A program made the position numbers and the translations under genes. Below are positions 30,281 to 37,254 of a DNA stretch of 41,818 nucleotides, in pieces; positions within the stretch are counted from its first letter, which is position 1; every line of letters begins with the position of its first letter. This DNA is from a virus, in the IMG/VR virus record IMGVR_UViG_3300037247_001038, positions 1-41,818 of that record, one strand, 5' to 3'. The notes under the pieces were generated by a model, which had not been told where the DNA came from, did no database searches, and saw only the letters and a list, made by a program, of their open reading frames with translations.

Positions 30281-30632
30281 ATCTGATGAGACGGAAGACT
30301 GTGCTAATCTGCTGGCTTTAGCACGGATATTGCTGCCAGGCACCAATCCTCCAGATTGTCTATCAATCAATGCGCCAGCCAAGGTGGGCGGCGAATGGAC
30401 AGTATACCCTAGTGGCCACGGCACAGCCCACTACTCAGGTCAGGGCAAGACGTTACGGGCAGCCCTCGACCAGTTCGCTTGCCAACTGACTGACGCCGCC
30501 AGTGCACATCTCCATCGCATAGAGGAGGAATATGGTAAAGAGCGTGCTGAACTCAGGTGTGCACTCCGCGCAGTGGTAATGGAGCCCCAGGCACCGTCCC
30601 CTAGCGTGCAGGCCGTAGAGGAGGAGCCGTGA
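30204..30632 (+). CDS. Hypothetical protein, 142 aa
   Basis: ATG at 30204 with AGAGG nine bases upstream is preferred to the TTG at 30198. The central part (EWTVYPSGHGTAHYSGQGKT, RAALDQFACQLTDAASAHLH) is a compact alpha/beta unit seen in small accessory phage proteins; the ends are polar. The start overlaps the transglycosylase 3' end by 77 bases. The function is unknown. Confidence 0.5.
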   Translation: MQNSMPALPTKSTSGKEQERGQGARESDETEDCANLLALARILLPGTNPPDCLSINAPAKVGGEWTVYPSGHGTAHYSGQGKTLRAALDQFACQLTDAASAHLHRIEEEYGKERAELRCALRAVVMEPQAPSPSVQAVEEEP

Positions 30633-30784
30633 AGAAGCGACCTTTCAGGCTCGCGTATTGCAGCCATTGTACATGGAGTGGGGAGCTTTACAAGCGAAGC
30701 CCAATGGGTGAGGCTTCGGGCCCATGCCCACTATGCCGAGCGTGGGGACGGCTCTACTGGAGCCTGGAGGATCCCCATGCCTGA
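30629..30784 (+). CDS. Zinc-ribbon mini-protein (CSHC...CPLC), 51 aa
   Basis: GTG at 30629 overlaps the previous stop after GAGGAG. The sequence has YCSHCTWSG and GPCPLCRAWG, two CxxC pairs 19 residues apart, a clear rubredoxin-like zinc ribbon. The end overlaps the next ATG by 8 bases. The function is unknown. Confidence 0.6.
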   Translation: MKKRPFRLAYCSHCTWSGELYKRSPMGEASGPCPLCRAWGRLYWSLEDPHA

Positions 30785-31181
30785 CCCCACGCCGGAGCCG
30801 GAGCCGCCGACGGAGGAGGACTTGGTGTGGTTGGAGAACAACTGGAACATAAGTGAGCCAATGTTCCGGCAGTGGCTTGCTGGTAGCGATAGGGCACATG
30901 CGCTTGTACTTTGTGTCATCGCTGAGGTGCGCCGCCTGGGGGCCATGCTCCAGGACGCCGAGCGCGTGGACAGGGATCGCATGATGGAGAACACAAGGCT
31001 CAGGGTGGCGCTGAAACCATTTGCGGACTATGCCATTGTGGAGGACTTAAGTAGCGGACACAACGCACCGGATGAAGGGGTCTTCGCCGAGACGACTTCA
31101 CCAACGCTAACAAAGACGCTTATCATCGGGGACTTTCGCCGCGCCCGCGCCGCCCTGGAGAGCCGCAGCGATGGAGCCTGA
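30777..31181 (+). CDS. Hypothetical protein, 134 aa
   Basis: ATG at 30777 (MPDPTPEPEPPTEEDLVW). The body is helical (AHALVLCVIAEVRRLGAMLQ), then LRVALKPFADYA ... LIIGDFRRARAALES, a pattern common at the C-termini of small phage proteins of unknown role. It overlaps the next gene by 11 bases. Confidence 0.55.
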   Translation: MPDPTPEPEPPTEEDLVWLENNWNISEPMFRQWLAGSDRAHALVLCVIAEVRRLGAMLQDAERVDRDRMMENTRLRVALKPFADYAIVEDLSSGHNAPDEGVFAETTSPTLTKTLIIGDFRRARAALESRSDGA

Positions 31182-31449
31182 GCAGACCCCGGGTCAGGAG
31201 GCGGAGCGCAAAGCCTTCGTCGCCGCCGTGCATGCCTATTACTTCGACTTCGACAACGCCATGGAGGTTGCCTTCGACACTGAGATGGGCGAGGAGCTTG
31301 GCTTCGCGCTGTGGCAGGCGGGGAAGGAGTACGGAGAGGAAGCGCCGTGTCTCTGCTGTCAGCCTGAGTGCGTATTCCTCTGTCGCTGCGGCGGGGCGGG
31401 CGTAGAGCGCAAAGACACCGCTCCCGCCGCGCCGGAGGAGAAGCGATGA
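31171..31449 (+). CDS. Small acidic protein with Cys cluster, 92 aa
   Basis: An acidic helical first half (AFVAAVHAYYFDFDNAMEVA, GFALWQAGKEYGEE) is followed by CLCCQPECVFLCRCGG, six Cys within 16 residues, possibly a binuclear zinc or Fe-S site. The stop overlaps a four-codon ORF (ATG AAG AAG CTG TGA, 31446-31460) that links to the next gene. Confidence 0.5.
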   Translation: MEPEQTPGQEAERKAFVAAVHAYYFDFDNAMEVAFDTEMGEELGFALWQAGKEYGEEAPCLCCQPECVFLCRCGGAGVERKDTAPAAPEEKR

Positions 31450-31456
31450 AGAAGCT

Positions 31457-31816
31457 GTGAGTAGGAAGTTCCCTTCGATGCCTGAGTGCGATGGCTGCGG
31501 CGATTGCTGCGGCCCAGTCCAAGCTAGTACGCAGGAAACCATCAAGATCGCGGCCTTCATTGCGCGGCGAGGCCTTAGGTGGAAGGAAGACGGCAATCCG
31601 CTGACTTGTGGCTTCTTCGATAACACCGAGCAGCGATGTCGCATCTATTCAGTGCGCCCTATCTCCTGCCGTATGTACGGCGTCGTCAAAGAGATGGCCT
31701 GCCCACACTACCCGCAGGCGGTACGAGTGAGCTTCCCAGCACGGGCAGCGATACGGTGCGGCGTTGCGGGCATCCGCTCGCCGCTGCTCGCCCAGAGCTT
31801 CGGGGAGGCCCCATGA
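31457..31816 (+). CDS. YkgJ-type CxxCxxCC metal-cluster protein, 119 aa
   Basis: C11DGC14GDC17C18 is the diagnostic CxxCxxCC of the YkgJ/UPF0153 family. Further conserved parts are LTCGFFDNTEQRCRIYSVRP, ISCRMYG and a final Cys-Pro-His. Members bind a zinc or Fe-S cluster; the substrate is unknown. GTG at 31457 overlaps the stop of the MKKL mini-ORF, suggesting translation re-start; ATG at 31478 is an alternative. ATGA overlap with the DUF5131 gene suggests a joint function. Confidence 0.8.
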   Translation: MSRKFPSMPECDGCGDCCGPVQASTQETIKIAAFIARRGLRWKEDGNPLTCGFFDNTEQRCRIYSVRPISCRMYGVVKEMACPHYPQAVRVSFPARAAIRCGVAGIRSPLLAQSFGEAP

Positions 31817-32829
31817 CCCACGGCACGGCCATCCCGTGGACGCACGCGCCTGGGTATAGGGGCGAGGTGTGGAATCCCGTAGTGGGATGTACCCGAGTGA
31901 GCGCAGGCTGTGATCACTGCTTCGCCTTCGCGCTGCATGACCGGCGGTACGCGGCGAACCTTGCAGCCGCTCGCACGGCTGGCTACCCGTCGTTCGGTGG
32001 GATGCTAAGGGCAGGAGACCCGCGCAGGGGCGAGGCCCTAGCGGAGGCTCGTAGCATGGGCCTCAGCATAGCCCTTCCCTTCCCACCCCAGTACGACCAG
32101 CCCTTCAGTAAGGTGCAGCTACTCCCCGGCCGCCTGGACATTCCCCTCCACTGGCGCAAGCCCCGGATGGTGTTCGTCTGCTCCATGAGCGACTTGTTCC
32201 ATGAGGAAGTGCCGGACGAGTTCATTGAGCGCGTTCTGGCGACGGCCTGGGTAGCGCGGCTTCACACCTATCTATTCCTCACCAAGCGGGCTGAGCGAAT
32301 GCGTGCCTTCTTCAGCGAGAGTTCGAAGCGCATCTACAACATCGGCATACTCGGTGAGGAGATCGCAGGGCGAGCCATGCCCTCGATGATATGGCCCCTC
32401 CCCAACGTCTGGCTGGGCGTCTCCGTGGAGAACCAGGCTACAGTCGACGAGCGCATCCCCCTGCTGCTGGACACGCCGGCGGCGGTGCGCTTCGTGAGCG
32501 CAGAGCCGCTGCTGGGGCCGGTGGACTTGGAGCCCTACATGATCGACCTCAGAGATGTCACTGACGACCTCCTGGATGCTCCCGATGGTGCCGAGGTCGA
32601 CGGCATGGAGCGCGTTGGCTCGCAGTGGTGTAGAAACAGTGGCATCGACTGGCTCATTGTGGGCGGCGAGTCCGGTCCCCACTGGCGACCGATGGAACTG
32701 GCCTGGGTAGAAAGCCTGAGGGCCCAGTGCGAGGCTGCGCGGGTGCCAATGTTCGGCAAGCAGGCCGCAGGGCCGAGGCCCGACATCGCCCTGCCTGGCC
32801 GCCTGGGAGAGAGGAGCTGGCCGCTGTGA
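31813..32829 (+). CDS. DUF5131 / phage Gp37-Gp68 family protein, 338 aa
   Basis: The N-terminal signature WNPVVGCTRVSAGCDHCFA (20-38) with three Cys, then RRYAANL, VFVCSMSDLFHEEVP, YLFLTKRAERM, WLGVSVENQ, RFVSAEPLLGPVDL, IDWLIVGGESGPHWRPME and FGKQ are hallmarks of the DUF5131 family, found widely in phages next to DNA-modification genes. The Cys triad and TIM-barrel-like strand order resemble radical-SAM enzymes, but activity is unproven. It may act in nucleotide or DNA modification. The gene is coupled to the YkgJ gene. Confidence 0.9.
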   Translation: MTHGTAIPWTHAPGYRGEVWNPVVGCTRVSAGCDHCFAFALHDRRYAANLAAARTAGYPSFGGMLRAGDPRRGEALAEARSMGLSIALPFPPQYDQPFSKVQLLPGRLDIPLHWRKPRMVFVCSMSDLFHEEVPDEFIERVLATAWVARLHTYLFLTKRAERMRAFFSESSKRIYNIGILGEEIAGRAMPSMIWPLPNVWLGVSVENQATVDERIPLLLDTPAAVRFVSAEPLLGPVDLEPYMIDLRDVTDDLLDAPDGAEVDGMERVGSQWCRNSGIDWLIVGGESGPHWRPMELAWVESLRAQCEAARVPMFGKQAAGPRPDIALPGRLGERSWPL

Positions 32830-32869
32830 CGCGGCGAGAAAGCAGAGAAGTAGCGAAAGGAGACGGAAC

Positions 32870-33502
32870 ATGACGGAAGAGACGACAACGGCCGTAGCAG
32901 AGACAAGGCGGAAAGAGATCACCGTGCCGCCGATACGATCTCTCATCGTGCCGCCCGGCAACTTCGCTGACTACATGCGGCGACTCATCGAGACCGCCAG
33001 TGCGGCAGTCGAGGATGCTCGCCGCAAGGTTCTCAAAGCGGAGCATACTGAGGACACGGAGAATATCGCGGAGGCCAAGCGTGCCCTCGAAGCAGCGCAG
33101 CGGCTCGGAGGGCAGGAGGGCCACGACCAGCAACGGCGATGGCGCTGGGAACTCAATAGTCGAGAACGACGCAAGAAGGTCCGGCTAGCTCGCGCCAAGA
33201 GGCGGTTAACGCAGGCGACGAACATGGCGGCGGCGCTCCAGGCTGGCTACGTACCCCTACCGAGGATGCCCGCTGTGCGGATGGATTACATGTATGAGGT
33301 CATGCCACCGGACGTGCTGGATGCCTTTACTGAGGCGAAGGAGGTCGGTGTCTTCGAGGAATTTCGCGTGATCACTGGTCAAGAGACACTGGGCAATAGC
33401 GGCTTACCGGATCCTGGGCGCGGGCGACACCCAGGACGTGATCCGATCCTCGTCGGTCTGATTGGACATGAGCTGTTCGCTGTTGGATGGTGGCGCCCCT
33501 AG
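32870..33502 (+). CDS. Coiled-coil hypothetical protein, 210 aa
   Basis: ATG after an AAAGGAGACGG site. Residues 40-125 are a highly charged helix (AVEDARRKVLKAEHTEDTEN; NSRERRKKVRLARAKRRLTQ) likely to form a coiled coil. Residues 150-210 include VMPPDVLDAFTEAKEVG and DPILVGLIGHELFAVGWWRP, a C-terminal pattern shared with other phage proteins. The function is unknown. Confidence 0.55.
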   Translation: MTEETTTAVAETRRKEITVPPIRSLIVPPGNFADYMRRLIETASAAVEDARRKVLKAEHTEDTENIAEAKRALEAAQRLGGQEGHDQQRRWRWELNSRERRKKVRLARAKRRLTQATNMAAALQAGYVPLPRMPAVRMDYMYEVMPPDVLDAFTEAKEVGVFEEFRVITGQETLGNSGLPDPGRGRHPGRDPILVGLIGHELFAVGWWRP

Positions 33503-33503
33503 C

Positions 33504-33848
33504 ATGACCCAACCCGCCATCAAGCTCGCTGAGGCTGACTTCCAGCAGCAGGTGACGAACCTGGCCGATCTCCTGGGCTGGCATATCTGGCATGACCCCG
33601 ACCCTCGCCCATGCCCTCGCTGCGGCCTGACGGTGCCTGATGGCCGGGAGCCCGGCTTCTCAGACCTGATGCTGGTCCGGGGCGCGACGTTGCTGTTCGT
33701 GGAGCTCAAGGGCGACGGCGGCAAGGCGACACCGGAGCAAGAAGCCTTCATTGAGCGTATGAAGGCGGTGAAGTTCGTGGCTGCAGACATCGCCTGGCCG
33801 AAGGACTGGCCGGCGCTAGAGGACGCGTTGAGGAGGGCGGTGAGGTGA
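33504..33848 (+). CDS. VRR-NUC (PD-(D/E)XK) nuclease, 114 aa
   Basis: The VRR-NUC core is visible: EADFQQQVTNLADLLGW (10-26), PGFSDLMLV (D54), LLFVELKG (E67, K69) and Q79 in TPEQEAFI. A CPRCGL knuckle sits in the loop before the catalytic Asp. Stand-alone VRR-NUC proteins in phages are thought to be structure-specific (Holliday-junction-like) nucleases in replication or recombination. ATG at 33504 is chosen; the frame is open to a TTG at 33462. Confidence 0.85.
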   Translation: MTQPAIKLAEADFQQQVTNLADLLGWHIWHDPDPRPCPRCGLTVPDGREPGFSDLMLVRGATLLFVELKGDGGKATPEQEAFIERMKAVKFVAADIAWPKDWPALEDALRRAVR

Positions 33849-34117
33849 CGGCACCGATGCCCCGTGACGGCGTGCGGGAGTGCGGGTGCCCAGCCTGGGT
33901 GCTGCCTTGCGTTCAGTTCGGCGGCCAAGTTGTCTATGTCGTCAGTAGCAAGTTCACTGGTTGGTACGAGGTACACGGGCCTACCACGATCCTAGTGGAA
34001 TCGGAAGACCCTAAGATTCGCCGACACTCAGGTTGCGAACCCACGCATAGCCGCGACTACGCCTCCGCCGAGGCCGACTTCCACCGCCACGAGAAGGAGT
34101 TGCGTGCAGGAGGATAG
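33845..34117 (+). CDS. Small Cys-containing protein, 90 aa
   Basis: GTG at 33845 overlaps the nuclease stop. RECGCPAWVLPCV and a later HSGCEPTH supply Cys/His; the middle is beta (GGQVVYVVSSKFTGWYEVHG). It overlaps the HTH gene by 14 bases. The function is unknown. Confidence 0.5.
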   Translation: MTAPMPRDGVRECGCPAWVLPCVQFGGQVVYVVSSKFTGWYEVHGPTTILVESEDPKIRRHSGCEPTHSRDYASAEADFHRHEKELRAGG

Positions 34118-34340
34118 CCAGCTGTCGCCACACTCGCGGGTGACGCCGGAGGAACGCGATGTCGTGACTCTGCTGGGGAGGGGCTGCGAGCGCTGGACAG
34201 CCGCGGCTATCCTCGAGATCAGCGAGTCCTGCCTACGCGGCCGGCTACGCAGCGCCATGAAGCGTCTAGGCTGCGCGACGACGTACCAGCTCATGTTCCT
34301 GCTGGGCCGCGAGGCTGGGGCAGCAGGGAGGCACAGGTGA
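34104..34340 (+). CDS. LuxR/GerE-type helix-turn-helix protein, 78 aa
   Basis: The sequence VTPEERDVVTLLGRGCERWT, AAAILEISESCLRGRLRSAM then KRLGCATTYQLMFLLG follows the LuxR C-terminal (sigma-70 region 4-like) HTH: LTxxExxVLxLxxxG....IA..L.IS..TV..hl...m.KLG. It lacks a receiver domain. Probably a small DNA-binding regulator. GTG start with overlap; it lies just upstream of the methyltransferase. Confidence 0.75.
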   Translation: MQEDSQLSPHSRVTPEERDVVTLLGRGCERWTAAAILEISESCLRGRLRSAMKRLGCATTYQLMFLLGREAGAAGRHR

Positions 34341-34343
34341 GCG

Positions 34344-35207
34344 ATGCGCGTAGGCTCGCTGTTCTCAGGCATCGGCGGCATCGACTTGGGCCTACAGTGG
34401 ACAGGCATGGAGATCGTCTGGCAGGTAGAGATCGATGAGTGGTGTAGACGAGTCCTCGCCCGGCACTTCCCCGACGCTGTTCGATACGGCGATGTACGAG
34501 AGATGCATTGGGAGCGGCACCACGCCGTCAATGGAAGGCGAGATCGCCGCTGCCCCAACTGCCTCGCCCCCGTTGACCTCATCTGCGGCGGCTTCCCCTG
34601 TCAGCCCGTCTCCCACGCTGGCCGGCGACTGGGTGCCGAAGACGAACGCTGGCTCTGGCCGGAGTTCATGCGAGTCATACGCGAGGTTAGGCCCCGATGG
34701 GTGCTGGTTGAGAATGTACCAGGACTCCTTTCAATTGATGATGGACGGCTCTTTGGAGGAGTGCTTAGGGACTTGGCCGAGGGCGGGTACGATGCAGAGT
34801 GGGACTGTATACCGGCGGCAGCCCTCGGTGCCCCGCACATCAGGGATCGGGTGTTCGTCGTGGCCCACGCCCGTAGCCAACGACGACAACAAGAGTCCCG
34901 AGGCGCATATGGCGATGAAGGCTCGGATGAAGGGTGGCCCCCGACACAAGCCAACGAGCCTCAATGTAGTCGTGAAGGGCGTGGAGCGGGGGATGTGGCC
35001 GACGCCGACCACGGATCGCTATTCGGGCCTTCAGTCGCACGGCAAGAATATAATCCTTGGGCAACTGAATCCGCTGTGGGTCGAGTGGCTCATGGGGTTC
35101 CCGCCAGGGTGGACAGACTTAGGGGACTCGGCAACGCCGTCGTCCCGCAAGTCGCGGAGTACATCGGGCGGCTGATCATGGACGCGGAGCGCAGGAGGGT
35201 AGCGTGA
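34344..35207 (+). CDS. DNA (cytosine-5) methyltransferase, 287 aa
   Basis: C5-MTase motifs: I FSGIGGIDLG (7-16), IV GGFPCQPVS (82-90, catalytic C86), VI VENVPG (122-127), VIII IRDRVFVVA (166-174), and IX/X WATESAVGRVAHGVPARVDR with LRGLGNAVVPQV near the C-terminus. An RRCPNC knuckle (69-73) is inserted between motifs II and IV. At 287 aa it is short, with a small target-recognition region, typical of phage orphan enzymes that protect DNA from host restriction. Uniquely, bases 34435-35175 also encode another recognisable protein in frame +1. Confidence 0.93.
   Translation: MRVGSLFSGIGGIDLGLQWTGMEIVWQVEIDEWCRRVLARHFPDAVRYGDVREMHWERHHAVNGRRDRRCPNCLAPVDLICGGFPCQPVSHAGRRLGAEDERWLWPEFMRVIREVRPRWVLVENVPGLLSIDDGRLFGGVLRDLAEGGYDAEWDCIPAAALGAPHIRDRVFVVAHARSQRRQQESRGAYGDEGSDEGWPPTQANEPQCSREGRGAGDVADADHGSLFGPSVARQEYNPWATESAVGRVAHGVPARVDRLRGLGNAVVPQVAEYIGRLIMDAERRRVA
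34435..35175 (+). CDS. Overprinted phage protein of the WPTP/LNPxWVEWLMGFP family, 246 aa
   Basis: This lies in the +1 frame wholly inside the methyltransferase gene. Motifs in order: SYARLGPDGCWLRMYQDSFQ (81-100), LGTWPRAGTMQSGTVY (111-126), TSGIGCSSWPTP (135-146), GMWPTPTTD (187-194) and LNPLWVEWLMGFPPGWTDL (211-229). I know these as the hallmarks of a phage protein family that also occurs as separate genes near Dcm-type enzymes; its function is unknown. Residues 1-75 are low-complexity Ser/Pro/Ala. The ATG has a moderate site (GGTAGAG). The frame is open for 741 bases. Shadow conservation imposed by the other frame must be excluded. Confidence 0.55.
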   Translation: MSGVDESSPGTSPTLFDTAMYERCIGSGTTPSMEGEIAAAPTASPPLTSSAAASPVSPSPTLAGDWVPKTNAGSGRSSCESYARLGPDGCWLRMYQDSFQLMMDGSLEECLGTWPRAGTMQSGTVYRRQPSVPRTSGIGCSSWPTPVANDDNKSPEAHMAMKARMKGGPRHKPTSLNVVVKGVERGMWPTPTTDRYSGLQSHGKNIILGQLNPLWVEWLMGFPPGWTDLGDSATPSSRKSRSTSGG

Positions 35208-35395
35208 GTCCACTCACCTTGCGTCAGCAGCAGGCATGGGAGCTCAGGCAGGAGGGCCTGTTCCTCAAGGAGATCGCGTTTCGCATGGGGATCAAGACCA
35301 CCACTGTCGAAAGCCACCTGGCCCGGGTGAAGCAACGGCTAAGTGAGGAGGGCAGATGGGGGATAGCTGAAAGGAGACAGAAATGGCACGAGTGA
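35204..35395 (+). CDS. LuxR/sigma-4-type helix-turn-helix protein, 63 aa
   Basis: GTG start overlapping the methyltransferase stop. LTLRQQQAWELRQEGLFLKE then IAFRMGIKTTTVESHLARVK forms a complete GerE-type HTH with recognition helix TTTVESHLARV. It is a single-domain DNA-binding protein. Together with the 34104 gene it brackets the methyltransferase. It overlaps the next gene by 13 bases. Confidence 0.75.
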   Translation: MSPLTLRQQQAWELRQEGLFLKEIAFRMGIKTTTVESHLARVKQRLSEEGRWGIAERRQKWHE

Positions 35396-35670
35396 AAGAC
35401 GGAGGGCAGAGCAAGTTCGAGGACAAGCCACTCATGGACTCGGAGCTGGCCGACGCTTGCGAGGCACAGCTAGAGAACAAAGCGGGGGCGGTAGCGTATC
35501 GCAAGGCCAACCAAGCCATCAAGGCGCGGCTGCCAGGCTGCACAGAGCCGACGCGGTTCTGCATCGGAGAGCGGTACTTCATTGAGGTGACGCCGTACTC
35601 CGTGGATGGGCATGAGGTCTCAGGTGGAGAGCGCCAGCGGGTGCGAGTGCTCGACGCAGCGAGTTCATAG
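35383..35670 (+). CDS. Hypothetical protein, 95 aa
   Basis: ATG at 35383 with AAAGGAGACAGAA. Charged helical first half (KPLMDSELADACEAQLENKA, YRKANQAIKARLPG), then a beta hairpin (RFCIGERYFIEVTPY). The helix plus EVTPY/ERQRVRV ending resembles small phage proteins seen beside recombination nucleases. The function is unknown. Confidence 0.5.
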   Translation: MARVKDGGQSKFEDKPLMDSELADACEAQLENKAGAVAYRKANQAIKARLPGCTEPTRFCIGERYFIEVTPYSVDGHEVSGGERQRVRVLDAASS

Positions 35671-35709
35671 CAGCTGTGCGACGGGGTGGGGGAAGGTAAG
35701 GAGGCCGGG

Positions 35710-36600
35710 ATGGCGTGGGCGAGGATCGATGATCTTATGCCAGAGCATCCAAAGATACTTGCGCTGTCTGATCGATGCTTTCGTGCGTACGTCACGGCGC
35801 TCTGCTGGTGCTCTCGTAACCTCACCGACGGGTATATCCCCAATGCAGCCTTGGCGTCTATTGGGGCTGATGATGAGGCTGTTCTAGGGGAGCTATGGCG
35901 AGCTAAGTTGTGGAAACGGCAGGGAAAACGAGGCTGGCTAATACATGACTACCTTGAATACAACCCCTCCCGTGCTGAGGTGCTCGCTAAGCGCCAACAG
36001 AAGGCCGAGGCGGGAAGCAAGGGTGGGCAAGCAGCGGCTCTAGCACGTGCTACAGCAGACGCTCAAGCGGGTGCTACCCCTTCTGGTACTTCCCCCGTCC
36101 CCTCCCCTATAGATCGTTCTCTAGAGAGATCGTCATCTGCGGAAGCTACGTCGTCTAAGAAGATACCTGTCTCTAGAAAGCCGCCTACGGCGGCCTCTCT
36201 CATTGAGCAATTCTTGAAGACGACGAAGGCCAACGAACAGGTGGCGGCTCTTGTAGACCTGGCGATTCGAGTAGAGGGCATCGATGGGAATAAAGTCAGC
36301 GGCGATGCCCTGCGAGGTGTTGTCCGGCAGCACGGCCACGGCCAGAAGGTCATCGATGCGCTGCGGCAGTATGTACCCAACAAGGCCGTCGGCGAACTGC
36401 ACGAGTACATGATGGGCGTGTTGCGGGAGGGAAAGCAGCGTGAGGAAACTAACCGAGGCGGAACTTCACAAGGCAGGTATGCGCCAGTTCAAGGAGCCCT
36501 CAACCCAGCAGGGGGAAGGGACGGGATTGTCATCGGCACATCGCCGCCCCCAAAGCGTACTCCCGCTGGCTCTGGAGAGGGGCCTGAAGCCCCATCCTGA
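35710..36600 (+). CDS. DnaD-like replication initiator / replisome organiser, 296 aa
   Basis: The start is ATG at 35710, fixed by AAGGAGG six bases upstream; an in-frame GTG at 35686 has no site. The N-terminal 110 residues (MAWARIDDLMPEHPKILALS, FRAYVTALCWCSRNLTDGYI, KRGWLIHDYLEYNPSRAEV) are the winged-helix domain of phage replication initiators. A Ser/Pro/Thr-rich linker (about 120-165) leads to a helical C-terminal half (TAASLIEQFLKTTKANEQVA to VGELHEYMMGVLREGK). It would bind the origin and recruit host helicase. No phage polymerase or helicase is seen, so replication relies on the host. Confidence 0.75.
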   Translation: MAWARIDDLMPEHPKILALSDRCFRAYVTALCWCSRNLTDGYIPNAALASIGADDEAVLGELWRAKLWKRQGKRGWLIHDYLEYNPSRAEVLAKRQQKAEAGSKGGQAAALARATADAQAGATPSGTSPVPSPIDRSLERSSSAEATSSKKIPVSRKPPTAASLIEQFLKTTKANEQVAALVDLAIRVEGIDGNKVSGDALRGVVRQHGHGQKVIDALRQYVPNKAVGELHEYMMGVLREGKQREETNRGGTSQGRYAPVQGALNPAGGRDGIVIGTSPPPKRTPAGSGEGPEAPS

Positions 36601-36790
36601 GCATCAGGGCTTCTACCTGGACGAGAAGTTCCCAGACTTGATATTCGACTCACTGCTTCGGGCAGTGCCGGCACCGAGCTGCTACACCTGCCAGGACCAT
36701 CGGTTCGTGAAGCTGTCTCCACCGCCACATCGGCGCTCTGAGGGAGCCTGGGACCATGACGTGGAGCGGTGCCCGGACTGTGTGGGGTGA
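36440..36790 (+). CDS. Zinc-binding protein overlapping the initiator, 116 aa
   Basis: GTG at 36440 has a GGGAGGGAAA site and overlaps the initiator gene by 161 bases in another frame. The C-terminal half (SCYTCQDHRFVKLS ... ERCPDCVG) has CxxC...CxxC typical of small proteins that follow phage replication initiators or precede helicase loaders. The first 50 residues lie in the overlap and are basic and polar. It is possibly a loader fragment or partner; not certain. Confidence 0.55.
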   Translation: MRKLTEAELHKAGMRQFKEPSTQQGEGTGLSSAHRRPQSVLPLALERGLKPHPEHQGFYLDEKFPDLIFDSLLRAVPAPSCYTCQDHRFVKLSPPPHRRSEGAWDHDVERCPDCVG

Positions 36791-36796
36791 CTGGGC

Positions 36797-36823
36797 GGGA
36801 GGGGGCTATTCCTTCCCCCTCTC
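36797..36823. terminator. Bidirectional hairpin between convergent operons
   Basis: GAGGGGG (36799-36805) pairs with CCCCCTC (36815-36821) over a 9-base loop, just after the 36440-36790 stop and at the 3' end of the minus-strand gene. The placement between convergent genes supports a terminator, though flanking T-tracts are short. Confidence 0.5.
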
Positions 36824-36994
36824 CACCTCATAGATCGGCGTCGGCTTATTGATCTCCGTCAGCAGCCGAGCGATCAATTTGGCCATGCGCGGCCCATCCT
36901 CGAGTGTGGCTACCTCGTCATGACCCTTCCGACCGTGGATCATCGTCGGCCTCTGCTCGCCGTTCTCGTCGGTGACATACTCCCACCGTCTCAT
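36806..36994 (-). CDS. Small charged protein, 62 aa
   Basis: The minus-strand ATG at 36994 has GGAAGGAGACAGACAA in front. The sequence (MRRWEYVTDENGEQRPTMIH, then MAKLIARLLTEINKPTPIYE) is alpha/beta and acidic. It is co-oriented with the 37020-37199 gene, 25 bases away, forming a two-gene unit opposite to the terminase. The function is unknown. Confidence 0.6.
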   Translation of the reverse strand: MRRWEYVTDENGEQRPTMIHGRKGHDEVATLEDGPRMAKLIARLLTEINKPTPIYEVERGKE

Positions 36995-37019
36995 TTGTCT
37001 GTCTCCTTCCCCCGGGTCG

Positions 37020-37199
37020 CTACGCGCCTCCGTGGCAGTACCGGCAGCCCAGGACGTGGTAGGCCGAGCGGACCAACTCGTTCAGCTTCACCTTACGGGG
37101 ACAGAACGGGCATTGTGTCCGGTCGCCGACCTGTAACTCGGGCAGGACCAGCTCGATTTCCTGGTTCCCGTTCTTTCTCCCGAACAACCTGTCTAGCAT
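37020..37199 (-). CDS. Zinc-ribbon protein (CPFC...CRYC), 59 aa
   Basis: Start at 37199 (MLDRLFGRKNG), fixed by AGGAGGGTGACA; the longer open frame to 37316 has no site and would overlap the terminase promoter. TQCPFCPRKVKLNEL and LGCRYCHGG make a four-Cys zinc ribbon. It may be a small regulator, given its divergent position to the late genes. The function is unknown. Confidence 0.65.
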   Translation of the reverse strand: MLDRLFGRKNGNQEIELVLPELQVGDRTQCPFCPRKVKLNELVRSAYHVLGCRYCHGGA

Positions 37200-37254
37200 T
37201 GTCACCCTCCTGTTGTGAGTATCGGCTGCCACCACCGATCCTGAAGGGGGGCAC

